Source: a virus. From it: DNA of 37,365 nt. A program made the position numbers and the translations under genes. Where the stretch lies: IMG/VR virus record IMGVR_UViG_3300050138_000058, positions 1 through 37,365 of that record. One strand, 5' to 3'. The notes below the pieces were generated by a model that had not been told where the DNA came from, did not search any database, and saw nothing but the letters and a program-made list of their open reading frames with translations. Each line of letters begins with the position of its first letter. Position 1 is the stretch's first letter. Shown here one piece after another: positions 7,197-15,274 of the stretch.

Positions 7197-8993
7197 GTGG
7201 CAAAGAAACAAGACGACTCGCCGCTAGAAAAGAGTGAGGCCGCACAGCGGTATGGCGTCCTAAGTGATGGTAAGCTGATCTTCATACAACGGGCACGGCG
7301 GGCTGCTAGAGTGACGTGCCCCATGCTGTTCCCGCCGCAGGGCCATAGTGCAGCCTCTCAATATCCCACACCGTTTCAGTCCATCGGGGGCATCGGTGTC
7401 AACAACCTGACTGCCAAGATGGTGCTGGCCCTGTTCCCTCCTGGCGCACCCTTCTTTAAGTTCTCGCTGTCCCCGAAAGCCAAAGCCTCGATCAAGAAGT
7501 CTACAAATGACGAGGCCGATGGTAAGGATGTGCAGTCGAACCTCGAAGCGGGCCTGGGACTGGCAGAGAAGGAAGTTACCAACGAATTAGAGCAGCACGG
7601 GAGCCGCATCGGTAAGACTGAAGCGATTCAGCAGGCTATCGTGGGCGGTAACTGTCTTGTCCAAGTCACGGATGACAATCACTTGCTCGCGCACCACCTA
7701 GAAGACTATGTGTGCCGCAGAGATGTGGACGGCCATCCTATTGAGATCATCATACGGCAGACCTTGAAGCGCCAGTCGTTGCCCGATGAGGCGCAAGACT
7801 TCCTCTTCAAGATTGAGAAGCAGCCCCGCCTTGGGATGCAGACCAATGCGGAGAGCGCGGGCATCAAGTCCACTGGCTCTGCCGATCAGGTCTCCCAGAT
7901 GGAACCCGGCAGCATCGAGTTGTTCACGCACGCAATCATCAAAGGTAAGGGAAAGCAGCGGAAGTGGCACGTCTATCAAGAGCTATTGGGCCACCGTGTC
8001 CCCGGCACTGATGCCACTTGGCCCTTGGACACCCCAGCTTTCATTCCCTTGTGCTGGCGGCGCATCCAGGGTGAGGACTATGGTCGTGGGTTTGTTGAGG
8101 GATACCAGGGCGATCTCAACTCGTTAGAGTCACTGTCGCAGACGCTTGTGGAGGGTGCAGCGATCAGCGGGCAGGTGAAGATTATCGTCGATGAGACGGG
8201 TCTGACGAAGATGTCCGACATCACCGACACGCCAAATGGTGAAGCGATCCACGGTGAAGTGGTGGATGGGAAGCCGAAGAATGTAGGCGTGTTGCAGATT
8301 GACAAGCAGATGGACTTTCAATTCCTTCTGTCGTGTATCAACAAGATTGAGGAACGTCTCAACACAGCCTTCCTCAAGGTTGCACCGAGAGAGGCAGAGC
8401 GCGTCACAGCCGAAGAAATCCGGCAACTTGCCAAGGAGCTTGAAGCCGCCCTGGGTGGAGCATATGCCATCTTTGCACAGGAGTTTCAGCGTCCCCTGGT
8501 ACGTCGTGTCGTGCTCAACATGCAGAAGAAGGGCGCACTGAAGCACTGGCCGAAGGATATGGTCCGCAGTGAAGTGGTCGCAGGGCTGGAAGGTTTGGGT
8601 CGCGAGCAGGAAGCACAGCGCATGACTCAGCTAATCAATGCACTTCAGCCCTTCGGTCCAGGTATTATGAGTGCATTCAACGTCGGTACCTTCATCACAC
8701 GTTTCGGTACTGCATTCGGTATCGACATGACTGGCCTTGCGAAGAGTGACCAGCAACAGCAGCAGGAAGCACAGGCTGCACAGATGGCCGATCAGCAGAA
8801 GTCCTTGGGACCGCATATGATTAAGGCCGCAGACTCACAGGCCAAGGACATGAGAGCCCATCCCGATAGCCCGGTAGATAAGCAGCCGGGTGGAGCGATG
8901 GGTGCAGTACAGGCTCAAGCACAAGGTCAAGTAGCACCACACGCTCTCGCAGGACAGGCGGGCGGTGGTTCACCCCCCGGAGCAGCGCAATAA
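7197..8993 (+). CDS. Portal / head-to-tail connector protein, T7 gp8-like
   Basis: A 598-residue connector that forms the dodecameric ring at the capsid vertex through which DNA is packaged and ejected. Family features include the N-terminal region with ARRAARVTCPMLFPPQG, the SIGGIGVNNLTAKMVLALFPPGAPFFKF segment, ALLKP-equivalent crown regions, and HTAFLKVAPREAERVTAEEIRQLAKELEAALGG-type stem sequence (residues about 382-423). The tail is Gln/Ala/Gly-rich, as in relatives. Length fits T7 gp8 (536) with a longer C terminus. The start is GTG 7197 with GGAG twelve bases upstream, a long spacing, so a slightly different start cannot be excluded. The 89 bases before it show no gene. Confidence 0.93.
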   Translation: MAKKQDDSPLEKSEAAQRYGVLSDGKLIFIQRARRAARVTCPMLFPPQGHSAASQYPTPFQSIGGIGVNNLTAKMVLALFPPGAPFFKFSLSPKAKASIKKSTNDEADGKDVQSNLEAGLGLAEKEVTNELEQHGSRIGKTEAIQQAIVGGNCLVQVTDDNHLLAHHLEDYVCRRDVDGHPIEIIIRQTLKRQSLPDEAQDFLFKIEKQPRLGMQTNAESAGIKSTGSADQVSQMEPGSIELFTHAIIKGKGKQRKWHVYQELLGHRVPGTDATWPLDTPAFIPLCWRRIQGEDYGRGFVEGYQGDLNSLESLSQTLVEGAAISGQVKIIVDETGLTKMSDITDTPNGEAIHGEVVDGKPKNVGVLQIDKQMDFQFLLSCINKIEERLNTAFLKVAPREAERVTAEEIRQLAKELEAALGGAYAIFAQEFQRPLVRRVVLNMQKKGALKHWPKDMVRSEVVAGLEGLGREQEAQRMTQLINALQPFGPGIMSAFNVGTFITRFGTAFGIDMTGLAKSDQQQQQEAQAAQMADQQKSLGPHMIKAADSQAKDMRAHPDSPVDKQPGGAMGAVQAQAQGQVAPHALAGQAGGGSPPGAAQ

Positions 8994-9064
8994 ATCCTGC
9001 ATAGTCAGGTCGGCTCATATGGGAACCACCCCCTGCCACCCCACGCACCCTAACCAATAGGACA

Positions 9065-9517
9065 ATGCCAACAAAAAATCCGAACCCCGAAGTTATCCCC
9101 GAAGGTCTTGAACCCGTCGAGTTTCAGAAGGGCGAAGAACTCGCTCCGAACGTTGCCCGCTTGGGCACGAAGGCTCCGAAGCTGCGGCCCCCGCAGAAGA
9201 AGATGCGCGACGTGTTCGTGCAGAACGACACCTTCGTCCGCAAGAACCTTGTCGAAGGTGATGAAACCTACGAAGTGCCACAGTACATCTGGGGCATGGA
9301 TGAGGACGGCAAGCAGGCTCTCGTAGTGAACCCCGAGTATGAAGGTATCCTCGATCCGAACGGAACGCTGAAGAAGCTCCCGCTGTCCAAGGGTCCGAAG
9401 GTCGGGTCCAATAGCCAGCTGCTCCCCTCGCGCTATCCGATCAGGGCGAAGGCCCCCATCGGCACGCAGCAGAATCCTGCGGAGCACGTCAGCACGATGA
9501 TTCGGCAGGATAACTAA
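9065..9517 (+). CDS. Hypothetical head-module protein, 150 aa
   Basis: A soluble, Lys/Pro-rich protein (MPTKNPNPEVIPEGLEPVEF...) with PKLRPPQKKMRDVFVQND in the middle and YEVPQYIWGMDEDGKQALVV further on. No family recognised. It lies right after the connector and opens an accessory block absent from T7 between genes 8 and 9. The ATG follows AGGACA with only two bases of spacing, the same arrangement seen at the scaffold start (12262). A virion-associated role is likely from position. Confidence 0.7.
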   Translation: MPTKNPNPEVIPEGLEPVEFQKGEELAPNVARLGTKAPKLRPPQKKMRDVFVQNDTFVRKNLVEGDETYEVPQYIWGMDEDGKQALVVNPEYEGILDPNGTLKKLPLSKGPKVGSNSQLLPSRYPIRAKAPIGTQQNPAEHVSTMIRQDN

Positions 9518-9679
9518 ATGTGCAAAGACTGTTGCCAGTGCGCGTGCACGAAGTGTTGCCCACATCCGTATCCTCCGGCACCGCCAACCACCATCTATCC
9601 TGGGACCGTTCCATACATCCCTACTGTTACTCCCTGGTGGCCTCCCATTATGACCGGCCCCTACGCCATCAATAACTAA
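9518..9679 (+). CDS. Cysteine-rich mini-protein (7 Cys in first 14 residues)
   Basis: A 53-residue gene starting directly after the previous stop (TAAATG) and ending in a TAATG overlap with the next. The N terminus is MCKDCCQCACTKCCPH, with Cys at 2, 5, 6, 8, 10, 13 and 14. Then comes a Pro/Tyr-rich tail ending GPYAINN. Such clustered C-x-C and CC motifs are typical of metallothionein-like metal binding or dense disulfides. The ordered couplings on both sides argue that it is translated. No homologous family is recognised. Confidence 0.7.
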   Translation: MCKDCCQCACTKCCPHPYPPAPPTTIYPGTVPYIPTVTPWWPPIMTGPYAINN

Positions 9680-9939
9680 TGTACGATGACTGGGAGTTTG
9701 ACCCGCCGCAAGACTGGCCCCCTGGTCCTATCGTCCCAGCCAATGATACCTACTATGGTATCACAGGGCCGAAGGGTGCAGGTACAGCGGTGAAACCAAC
9801 TCCCATCGGACTACAGATCAATCTGAGCCCTGCGGCTGCTACACAACCGCCCTTGAATCCCGCAGGCACAGCGGGCGGTGTCCCAACTACGGGGGCAGGT
9901 ACCATAGTCATTCCCCCCACTCTCTTCCCCCCAGTTTAG
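9679..9939 (+). CDS. Hypothetical proline/glycine-rich protein
   Basis: An 86-residue protein beginning MYDDWEFDPPQDWPPGPIVP. Its segment DTYYGITGPKGAGTAVKPTP resembles ETFYGVASPGAGTGVVPTAV near the N terminus of the large repeat protein at 10267, so the two probably share a small module. Ends in TIVIPPTLFPPV. Probably a capsid-associated or fibre-attachment peptide; no family recognised. Confidence 0.68.
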   Translation: MYDDWEFDPPQDWPPGPIVPANDTYYGITGPKGAGTAVKPTPIGLQINLSPAAATQPPLNPAGTAGGVPTTGAGTIVIPPTLFPPV

Positions 9940-9950
9940 GAGCTAACTAC

Positions 9951-10184
9951 ATGGCCGTAAGATCGTCGAACCCCTCGATCCAGACGACTCCAGTGGACCC
10001 GTGTGTGCATGGGACTACGGGCGGCTGGACCGCACTAAGCGGGGATGCAGTCCCGCCCGTGAATAACTCCGGCACTGATACAGAAAGCTGGGGCTCATTC
10101 ACAATGGCTGTTGACACCACCACTGGATTTCCTGTTGAGACCTTCGTGGTCAGTGGTGCAGGTACCGTCCGCGTAGATCATTAA
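9951..10184 (+). CDS. Hypothetical protein, 77 aa
   Basis: A small, low-charge, Thr/Ser/Gly-rich protein (MAVRSSNPSIQTTPVDP...SGAGTVRVDH) of beta-prone composition, with a clear GGAG ribosome site eight bases before the ATG. Likely virion-associated by context. The 82 bases that follow it contain two short hairpins (AGCCAGCA...TGCTGGGCT and CCGC-GTAA-GCGG, 10184-10220) but no U-tract. Confidence 0.65.
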   Translation: MAVRSSNPSIQTTPVDPCVHGTTGGWTALSGDAVPPVNNSGTDTESWGSFTMAVDTTTGFPVETFVVSGAGTVRVDH

Positions 10185-10266
10185 GCCAGCATCCTGCTGG
10201 GCTGACGCCCGCGTAAGCGGTCATGGAAGCGTCCTGTAATTCATCCTTTGCTCGGAGGCTATTGAT

Positions 10267-12051
10267 ATGACTCTGCAAGCTGTGTATCCCCTATACAATG
10301 CCGTCGAGAAGGCGCCGAATCCCCCGCCCCCCATCAAGTCAGGCCCCACGCCTGCTGAGACATTCTACGGTGTGGCTTCGCCGGGTGCTGGCACAGGCGT
10401 CGTTCCGACCGCTGTTGCTACGGTGGTTGGTCCTGTTCCCCAGGATGACTACGCCACACTGGCTGCGGCGTCCTATCCTTCAACCTCGTACACCCCGCCC
10501 CCTGTTGACCCTGCCCGTGTGACCTATGCTGGTCAGGTAACGGGTGCGAACAGCGGTACGGTGCCGCTATGGCTGACGGGCACCACATATGCGATGGGCG
10601 ACATCGTTGCGGGAGTGACGGCGGGAACGCAACCACTGTATCAGTCGATTGTTGCAAGCAACCACGCGAACACGCCTGCTTCCAGTCCGACGAAATGGCG
10701 TCTTGTTGGTCCGACTGCGGTTGGTCCTGCCTTTGGCGCGGCCTTCTCGAATCCTGGCCTGCTCCCCCTGTGGACCTCGGCTGCCATCATCAAGGGTAAG
10801 GTGGTTGGATACGTCTCGATCAATGCAACGTACTACATCGGCCATTTGTATGTGGCCGGTACCACGTATGCTGAAGGTACCTTTGTTATTGGCACGGACA
10901 TGAATGTCTATATGTCCTTGCAGGGTAGCAACGTCGGGAACTCCCCGCTCATTGCAGCGAACTTGGGCGTGTACTGGGATCTCGTTAACACCACGTTCGA
11001 CAAGGGTGCAAACTCTGGCGCGAGCTATGTAGTCGGACAGCTAGTGCTGCAAGATGGCGTGACCTATGTTTGCGTTTCCACGGTTACGACTAACCGCCCC
11101 GACATTGACTCAACGGACTGGACGGCGACGACTGTTACCGCCAACCCGTGGTTGGTCGGCTCGGCGTATACCTCGGGCCAGATCGTCGTGTACAACAACA
11201 CGTACTGGATCTCCAGTGCCGCAGGTAGCACCGGGAAGATCCCAGGCTCGGGTACCGGGACCAGCACGGGCGTTGGTTCGTGGACCCCGCTATATGCTCC
11301 GACGTGGAATAGCGACACGACCTATGTGTCTGGCACCACTGCTCTGACGTTTGCCTATGTTACGTTGAATGGTGTTCTGTACAACGTGAAGACGGGGCAG
11401 ACGATTGTTGGACAGAACCCGCGCATCAACAATCAGTTGCAGTTTGACTCAAGCGCGGCAGACGACAACCTCCCGACAACCGTGCTGTGGAATGCGGTTG
11501 GCCGTGGACCTGTCGTTCCTTACCGGGCGATTGCCGCCACGACGAACAACCTTCCCGACGCGAACAACAACGTCGTCGGTACGGGAACGTGGTGGACGTA
11601 CCTGAATACGGCAGCCCTGGGCGTGGCTGGTGGAGCGCAGCTTGCGCGTACCGATCTCTCCTATGGACCGCAGGTCTATGGGGATGGTACCACGGTCACA
11701 GACTGGATTACTGGTGGACTCTGGGGGCCTGCAAACGTTGACTCTCCGGTTTCACGTACAGATTTCAATACCGTTGTCGCGAAGATTGTCATTACCGTAC
11801 CCACCCTGACCTCTATTACAGCGGTTGTGGCTACTGCGGTCGTGACAGATAACAACGGAAACGCGTTGACCCCGGGGCGTTATGGTGTTGGCCCGATTGT
11901 CTGGACACAGAACAACACGACAGACTACACGATCTCGGCTAACATTGATGGTTCCGTCACTCTGACGGGTGCTTCTGCTGGTTCGGCTACCACACTGACT
12001 GCTACCATTGGTAGTCGGTCAGCCTCTATCACCCCCACCCTGGCGACCTAA
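10267..12051 (+). CDS. Large capsid-module protein with about five CBM5/12-like repeats and a C-terminal Ig-like domain
   Basis: A 594-residue protein with no T7 counterpart. After a Pro-rich N terminus (1-95) come about five repeats of the carbohydrate-binding type W-x-x-G-x-x-Y-x-x-G-x-x-V...Y...W: residues about 101-146 (LWLTGTTYAMGDIV), 195-238 (LYVAGTTYAEGTFV), 249-287 (ASYVVGQLV), 295-341 (WLVGSAYTSGQIVVYNNTYW) and 347-409. The C terminus (about 505-594) is an Ig/BIG2-like beta domain. Such aromatic repeats resemble chitin-binding modules of families 5 and 12. Placed between connector and scaffold, it may be a head fibre or decoration protein that binds glycans. The start has GGAGG-like sequence eight to twelve bases upstream. 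Confidence 0.75.
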   Translation: MTLQAVYPLYNAVEKAPNPPPPIKSGPTPAETFYGVASPGAGTGVVPTAVATVVGPVPQDDYATLAAASYPSTSYTPPPVDPARVTYAGQVTGANSGTVPLWLTGTTYAMGDIVAGVTAGTQPLYQSIVASNHANTPASSPTKWRLVGPTAVGPAFGAAFSNPGLLPLWTSAAIIKGKVVGYVSINATYYIGHLYVAGTTYAEGTFVIGTDMNVYMSLQGSNVGNSPLIAANLGVYWDLVNTTFDKGANSGASYVVGQLVLQDGVTYVCVSTVTTNRPDIDSTDWTATTVTANPWLVGSAYTSGQIVVYNNTYWISSAAGSTGKIPGSGTGTSTGVGSWTPLYAPTWNSDTTYVSGTTALTFAYVTLNGVLYNVKTGQTIVGQNPRINNQLQFDSSAADDNLPTTVLWNAVGRGPVVPYRAIAATTNNLPDANNNVVGTGTWWTYLNTAALGVAGGAQLARTDLSYGPQVYGDGTTVTDWITGGLWGPANVDSPVSRTDFNTVVAKIVITVPTLTSITAVVATAVVTDNNGNALTPGRYGVGPIVWTQNNTTDYTISANIDGSVTLTGASAGSATTLTATIGSRSASITPTLAT

Positions 12052-12053
12052 AG

Positions 12054-12164
12054 ATGCCCGAAGTGTGCGAAGTGTGTGGAGTGGCTGCTGTTGTTTCAGC
12101 AGGCCGCTGCAAGTATGTCTGTGGCAACTGCAAGACTGTCATCCAGACTTGCTCTGACCTGTAA
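12054..12164 (+). CDS. Zinc-ribbon-like mini-protein (36 aa)
   Basis: A short gene beginning two bases after the previous stop. The 36-residue product has six Cys: CEVCG (5, 8), then CKYVCGNC (19, 23, 26) and C33. The paired C-x2-C knuckles spaced by about 15 residues are the pattern of a minimal zinc ribbon. It has no separate ribosome site, so translation would depend on coupling to the repeat protein. Function unknown; it may be a structural or regulatory peptide. Confidence 0.55.
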   Translation: MPEVCEVCGVAAVVSAGRCKYVCGNCKTVIQTCSDL

Positions 12165-12169
12165 CCTGC

Positions 12170-12197
12170 GGTCCTTGGGCCTGAAAACCCAAGGGCC
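12170..12197 (+). terminator. Strong hairpin after the accessory head genes
   Basis: A 10-bp stem (12170-12179 with 12188-12197, one G-U pair) with core CCTTGGG / CCCAAGG and loop CCTGAAAA. No U-tract follows, so intrinsic termination by host polymerase is doubtful. It may attenuate transcription or mark an mRNA end before the scaffold gene. It resembles the hairpin after the capsid gene at 15275. Confidence 0.45.
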
Positions 12198-12261
12198 ATA
12201 TGTAGTAATGTTATCCTAGTTTAGTGAAATCCTGTAACATGCACCCTTTCCCCAAAGGACA

Positions 12262-13260
12262 ATGCCAGAAACCATTCCGACCGACATCACAGCCACATCT
12301 ACCCCCAGTAGAACCATCACCCAAGACGGACACGGGAACACAAAGATTTCCGTTAAAGCAACCGAAGCCGCTGTCCAACGTGTGACCCCTCCCCCTCCAG
12401 CCCTCGGCACTGCCGAGAGGGACGCATGGCTACCGAAGGAGTTTCTGACACCCCAGGCCCTAGTGGCGAGCCAGAAGGAGGGACATGCTACGATTACACG
12501 GCTGTCCCAAGAATTAGCGGTCCTAAAGGCTGGTGCTCCGTCCACAACCGCTACCACGACTGCAACGCCCCCGTCTCCACAGATCCCAATTACCCCCGCG
12601 ACGGTGGAAAACCTGACTTCAGTTGCGGCTGCCGCGTTAACGGGTACCGATGTGCCGCCCACCGCTTCGGTCGTTGTGCCCCCGGCTCCCTCGGCCCCAA
12701 TCCCTGGGGTCCAAGACACCGTGGCCCAAACGTTAGACCTCCCAGCGATGTCAGCGGAGTGGGCCAAGAACGGGGGCAAGCTGACCCCGGCATCTCAGGC
12801 ACGCCTGGACAAGCTCGGAGTGACGAAGGAGGTAGTGGAGCAGTACGTTCAAGCGCAGATGGCTTGGGCCGCAAACAACACCGCATCACTAGAGCAGGTC
12901 GTGGGGGGTAAGGACCGCCTCGGTCTGGTTTTACAATGGTATGGTGCAAATGAAAAGGAGACCGGGGATCTTTACAATGCTGCCCTTGCCAAGCTCGACT
13001 ACAAGAGCGCACGGCTGATCCTTGCGGGCATGAATGCCACCTATGCTGATGCCGTGGGCCATGATCCCCGACTCTCAATGAGTGGGGCTGAGTCCGCGCG
13101 TATGATTACCGAGAGCCCGTTCCTCTCGCAAGGCGAGTTGCAGACTGCGCTGAGTGACCCCCGCTACAAGGCGGGTACAGATGCTCAGTTCATTCGGAGC
13201 GTGGAGCGGAGAGCCCTACAGTTTGCTGCCATGCAGCGGACAGGGAGAGCGGGCCGCTAA
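12262..13260 (+). CDS. Scaffold / capsid assembly protein, T7 gp9-like
   Basis: A 332-residue assembly protein that guides procapsid formation and leaves before packaging. The first 180 residues are low-complexity Thr/Pro/Ala with no clear domain. The C-terminal half carries the family pattern: KLTPASQARLDKLGVTKEVVEQYV, then GKDRLGLVLQWYGANEKETGDLYN, and near the end SQGELQTALSDPRYKAG with IRSVERRALQ. Position directly upstream of the capsid genes agrees. The ATG follows AGGACA with two-base spacing after a 97-base intergenic stretch. Confidence 0.87.
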   Translation: MPETIPTDITATSTPSRTITQDGHGNTKISVKATEAAVQRVTPPPPALGTAERDAWLPKEFLTPQALVASQKEGHATITRLSQELAVLKAGAPSTTATTTATPPSPQIPITPATVENLTSVAAAALTGTDVPPTASVVVPPAPSAPIPGVQDTVAQTLDLPAMSAEWAKNGGKLTPASQARLDKLGVTKEVVEQYVQAQMAWAANNTASLEQVVGGKDRLGLVLQWYGANEKETGDLYNAALAKLDYKSARLILAGMNATYADAVGHDPRLSMSGAESARMITESPFLSQGELQTALSDPRYKAGTDAQFIRSVERRALQFAAMQRTGRAGR

Positions 13261-13700
13261 TGTGGAAGAAGGTAAAAGCATACCTGCTACGCTGTGCGCT
13301 TGGCCTGGATATGTTCGCCAACGTACTTACAGGCGGGCACCTTGATGAGACGATTAGTTCTCGCGTCCGTCGTGCATCTGACACACATCCACACACATCA
13401 GGTCTGCCCAGCGTGTGGATTGCTAAAGTGCTCAACAGTATGCTCAATGATATTCAAGCGGATCATGGTCATCTGGCAGAGCAGGGCGACCTCACCCGTG
13501 CAGGGTATGTACAGACGATAGAACAGCAAGCACTCAAAGTCGTGGCCGTTGCGGCAGCACATGGGGTTGTCATCCCAGTTGCATCTGCCGTTGCTGCTGT
13601 AGTTTCCGCACTTCCAACCCAAGCAGAGGCCCCACATGAACCCTGTTCCGCAGCCCCTCCCGCTTCCAGTTCCAGTTCCGACTCCCACGCAGACCGTTAA
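13260..13700 (+). CDS. Conserved phage protein of unknown function (LDxFxNVLxGGxxDETISSR family)
   Basis: A 146-residue protein with TAATG coupling to the scaffold gene. Its N-terminal half, CALGLDMFANVLTGGHLDET followed by ISSRVRRASD, matches a short protein often seen in tailed phages and prophages, which continues with a helical part like VLNSMLNDIQADHGHLAEQGDL. Its function is unknown in that family. A hydrophobic Ala/Val stretch (VVAVAAAHGVVIPVASAVAAVV) may be a membrane helix. The last 22 residues are low-complexity and overlap the next gene in another frame. Confidence 0.75.
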   Translation: MWKKVKAYLLRCALGLDMFANVLTGGHLDETISSRVRRASDTHPHTSGLPSVWIAKVLNSMLNDIQADHGHLAEQGDLTRAGYVQTIEQQALKVVAVAAAHGVVIPVASAVAAVVSALPTQAEAPHEPCSAAPPASSSSSDSHADR

Positions 13701-14181
13701 TTCGGTTATTGCTGGCATTGATTCCTTGCTCGCTTCGGCGGGTCAGGCTGCATTGTCGGCCAGCGTTGTCGGTGAAATCGCTACCGTAATTAGTACGTTG
13801 CTGCCCTTCTTGGACGAAGTGTTCCCCGGCCTTGCGGCTGTGGGACGCGAGAGCCAGCGTGAGGATACGCTGTATACCGCGTACAACGCGGGCAACATGG
13901 CGGGCCTACTCGCTTACAAGAATGATGTCCCCGCACATCCGAAAGCTAGCCTTGCGATCTGTGACCTCTTGATCGCGAAGCTCACGGCTTTGCAGGCCGT
14001 TGGTCTGGTCCCTGTTACGACTGTTTCTACAATACCCGCTCAGGTCTCCACTAACTCTCCCGCCGCCGTTGGCGTGCCGAGTCTCGTTAATGCAGGATCA
14101 CTTGCGGCTGTGGCAGCAGTAGCCTCAGGACCAGAGAAAGGCCCGCTGAGTATTGGTGGGTCTCGTATTCTAAGTCATTAG
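13636..14181 (+). CDS. Hypothetical protein, 181 aa, Ala/Val-rich
   Basis: It begins inside the preceding gene (65-base overlap, different frame) with an AGAGG ribosome site. The N terminus is Pro-Val-rich (MNPVPQPLPLPVPVPTPT), followed by a likely helical bundle of small residues (SVIAGIDSLLASAGQAALSA; IATVISTLLPFLDEVFPGL). The section YTAYNAGNMAGLLAYKNDVP and a low-complexity C terminus follow. The hydrophobic parts could be amphipathic helices rather than true membrane spans. No family recognised; it sits just before the capsid gene. Confidence 0.68.
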   Translation: MNPVPQPLPLPVPVPTPTQTVNSVIAGIDSLLASAGQAALSASVVGEIATVISTLLPFLDEVFPGLAAVGRESQREDTLYTAYNAGNMAGLLAYKNDVPAHPKASLAICDLLIAKLTALQAVGLVPVTTVSTIPAQVSTNSPAAVGVPSLVNAGSLAAVAAVASGPEKGPLSIGGSRILSH

Positions 14182-14318
14182 TACAAGTCGTCCGTGTTTG
14201 CTATGACCACGGATGCAGCCGACAGCACAACCGATCTCTGAGGCCCGAAAGGCTAACCTCGCTGAGTGAGGCGCGTGAGGATTCACGCTCGTAGCACGCT
14301 TCAACTGCTGAATATAAT
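14182..14318 (+). promoter_or_regulatory. Structured leader of the major capsid gene
   Basis: A 137-base untranslated leader. It holds a perfect 6-bp hairpin GCGTGA-GGAT-TCACGC (14273-14288). Upstream, the GAGG at 14239-14242 can pair with CCTC at 14257-14260, which can instead pair with GAGG at 14267-14270, so two folds compete. No Shine-Dalgarno stands close to the ATG; the sequence before it is AATATAAT and includes TATAAT at 14313-14318, which is too close to the start to be its own -10 box with a usual leader. Confidence 0.4.
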
Positions 14319-15257
14319 ATGGCAGACTCAGTAGTCACGTATGGTGGGCAGAGTAATTTATCTGGCGATACCCGTGCCGATTACCTGACTCTCTTCACTG
14401 GTGAAGTTCTCCAGGCTTTCATGGAGAAAAATATCTTCATCAAGCACAACGATGTGAAGACGATTCAGTTTGGTAAACAGGCTCAGTGGATCGTCTCGTG
14501 GAAGGGTTCGGCCCGCTACCACACTCCGGGTACGGAGATCGTGGGCGACCAGACGGCATTCGCGCAGGCTCTTATCGCGTTGGATGACCTCCTGATCGCA
14601 GACCGTTTCGTCTCGAACTTCGACGAAGCGATGGCTCAGTTTGACATTCGTCAGCCGCTTGCCCGTGAAATGGGTATGGCCCTGGCGCGTGTGTACGACC
14701 AGCAGATCGCTCAGTTGTTCTGCTTGGCCGCGCGTGCGTCCGCTTTCGTTACGGGCGCTCCGGGTGGATCGCAGATCACCCTGAACAACACGACCTCGTA
14801 CCTTGCGGATGACCTTGTTGCCGCGATTGCGAGCGCCGCTGTTGCGCTTGACCAGAAGTATGTTCCCGATGAGGGCCGGTTCATTGCTGTTCGCCCGGCT
14901 GACTTCTACAACCTCATCAACTCGTCTTCGCGCGCCATCACCACGCTCTATAACCAGAACGCGGGAAGCGGCTCGATTCAAGACGGTACCTTGAAGCAGT
15001 TGTTTGGCATGACGATTGAACGGAGCAACAACATTCCGTCCACGAACGTCACCACTGGTCCGACCAACTACCAGGGGAACTTCAGTTCAACCATTGCTAT
15101 CGTCGCGACCTCTGCGGCGGTTGGAACGGTCAAGCTGATGGAACTCAATATGGAAGCTGAGTACGGCACCCGTTGGCAGGGTACGTTGATGGTTGCTCGG
15201 TATGCGGTTGGGCATGGTGTCCTCCGTCCCGAGTGTGCTGTAGAGATCATCACGTAA
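14319..15257 (+). CDS. Major capsid protein, T7 gp10-like
   Basis: The 312-residue HK97-fold shell protein, close in length to T7 gp10A (344). Family features include the start region ADYLTLFTGEVLQAFMEKNI, a middle QFGKQAQWIVSWKGSARYHTPG, the DDLLIADRFVSNFDEAMAQFDIR section, REMGMALARVYDQQIAQLFCL and the C-terminal AEYGTRWQGTLMVARYAVGHGVLRPECAVEI. It follows scaffold and precedes tail tubular A, the standard order. Codon use is regular and GC-ending, as expected for an abundant protein. No readthrough or frameshift form is suggested. The ATG lacks a nearby ribosome site, although an in-frame upstream start is excluded by the TAG at 14292. Confidence 0.95.
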   Translation: MADSVVTYGGQSNLSGDTRADYLTLFTGEVLQAFMEKNIFIKHNDVKTIQFGKQAQWIVSWKGSARYHTPGTEIVGDQTAFAQALIALDDLLIADRFVSNFDEAMAQFDIRQPLAREMGMALARVYDQQIAQLFCLAARASAFVTGAPGGSQITLNNTTSYLADDLVAAIASAAVALDQKYVPDEGRFIAVRPADFYNLINSSSRAITTLYNQNAGSGSIQDGTLKQLFGMTIERSNNIPSTNVTTGPTNYQGNFSSTIAIVATSAAVGTVKLMELNMEAEYGTRWQGTLMVARYAVGHGVLRPECAVEIIT

Positions 15258-15274
15258 GTGTTAGTACCAGTTTC

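Noticed and set aside
12426-13078. Open frames on both strands inside the scaffold gene (161 and 162 aa)
   Set aside because: They arise from the GC-rich Pro/Thr/Ala codons of the scaffold protein; no domain pattern or coupling supports them.
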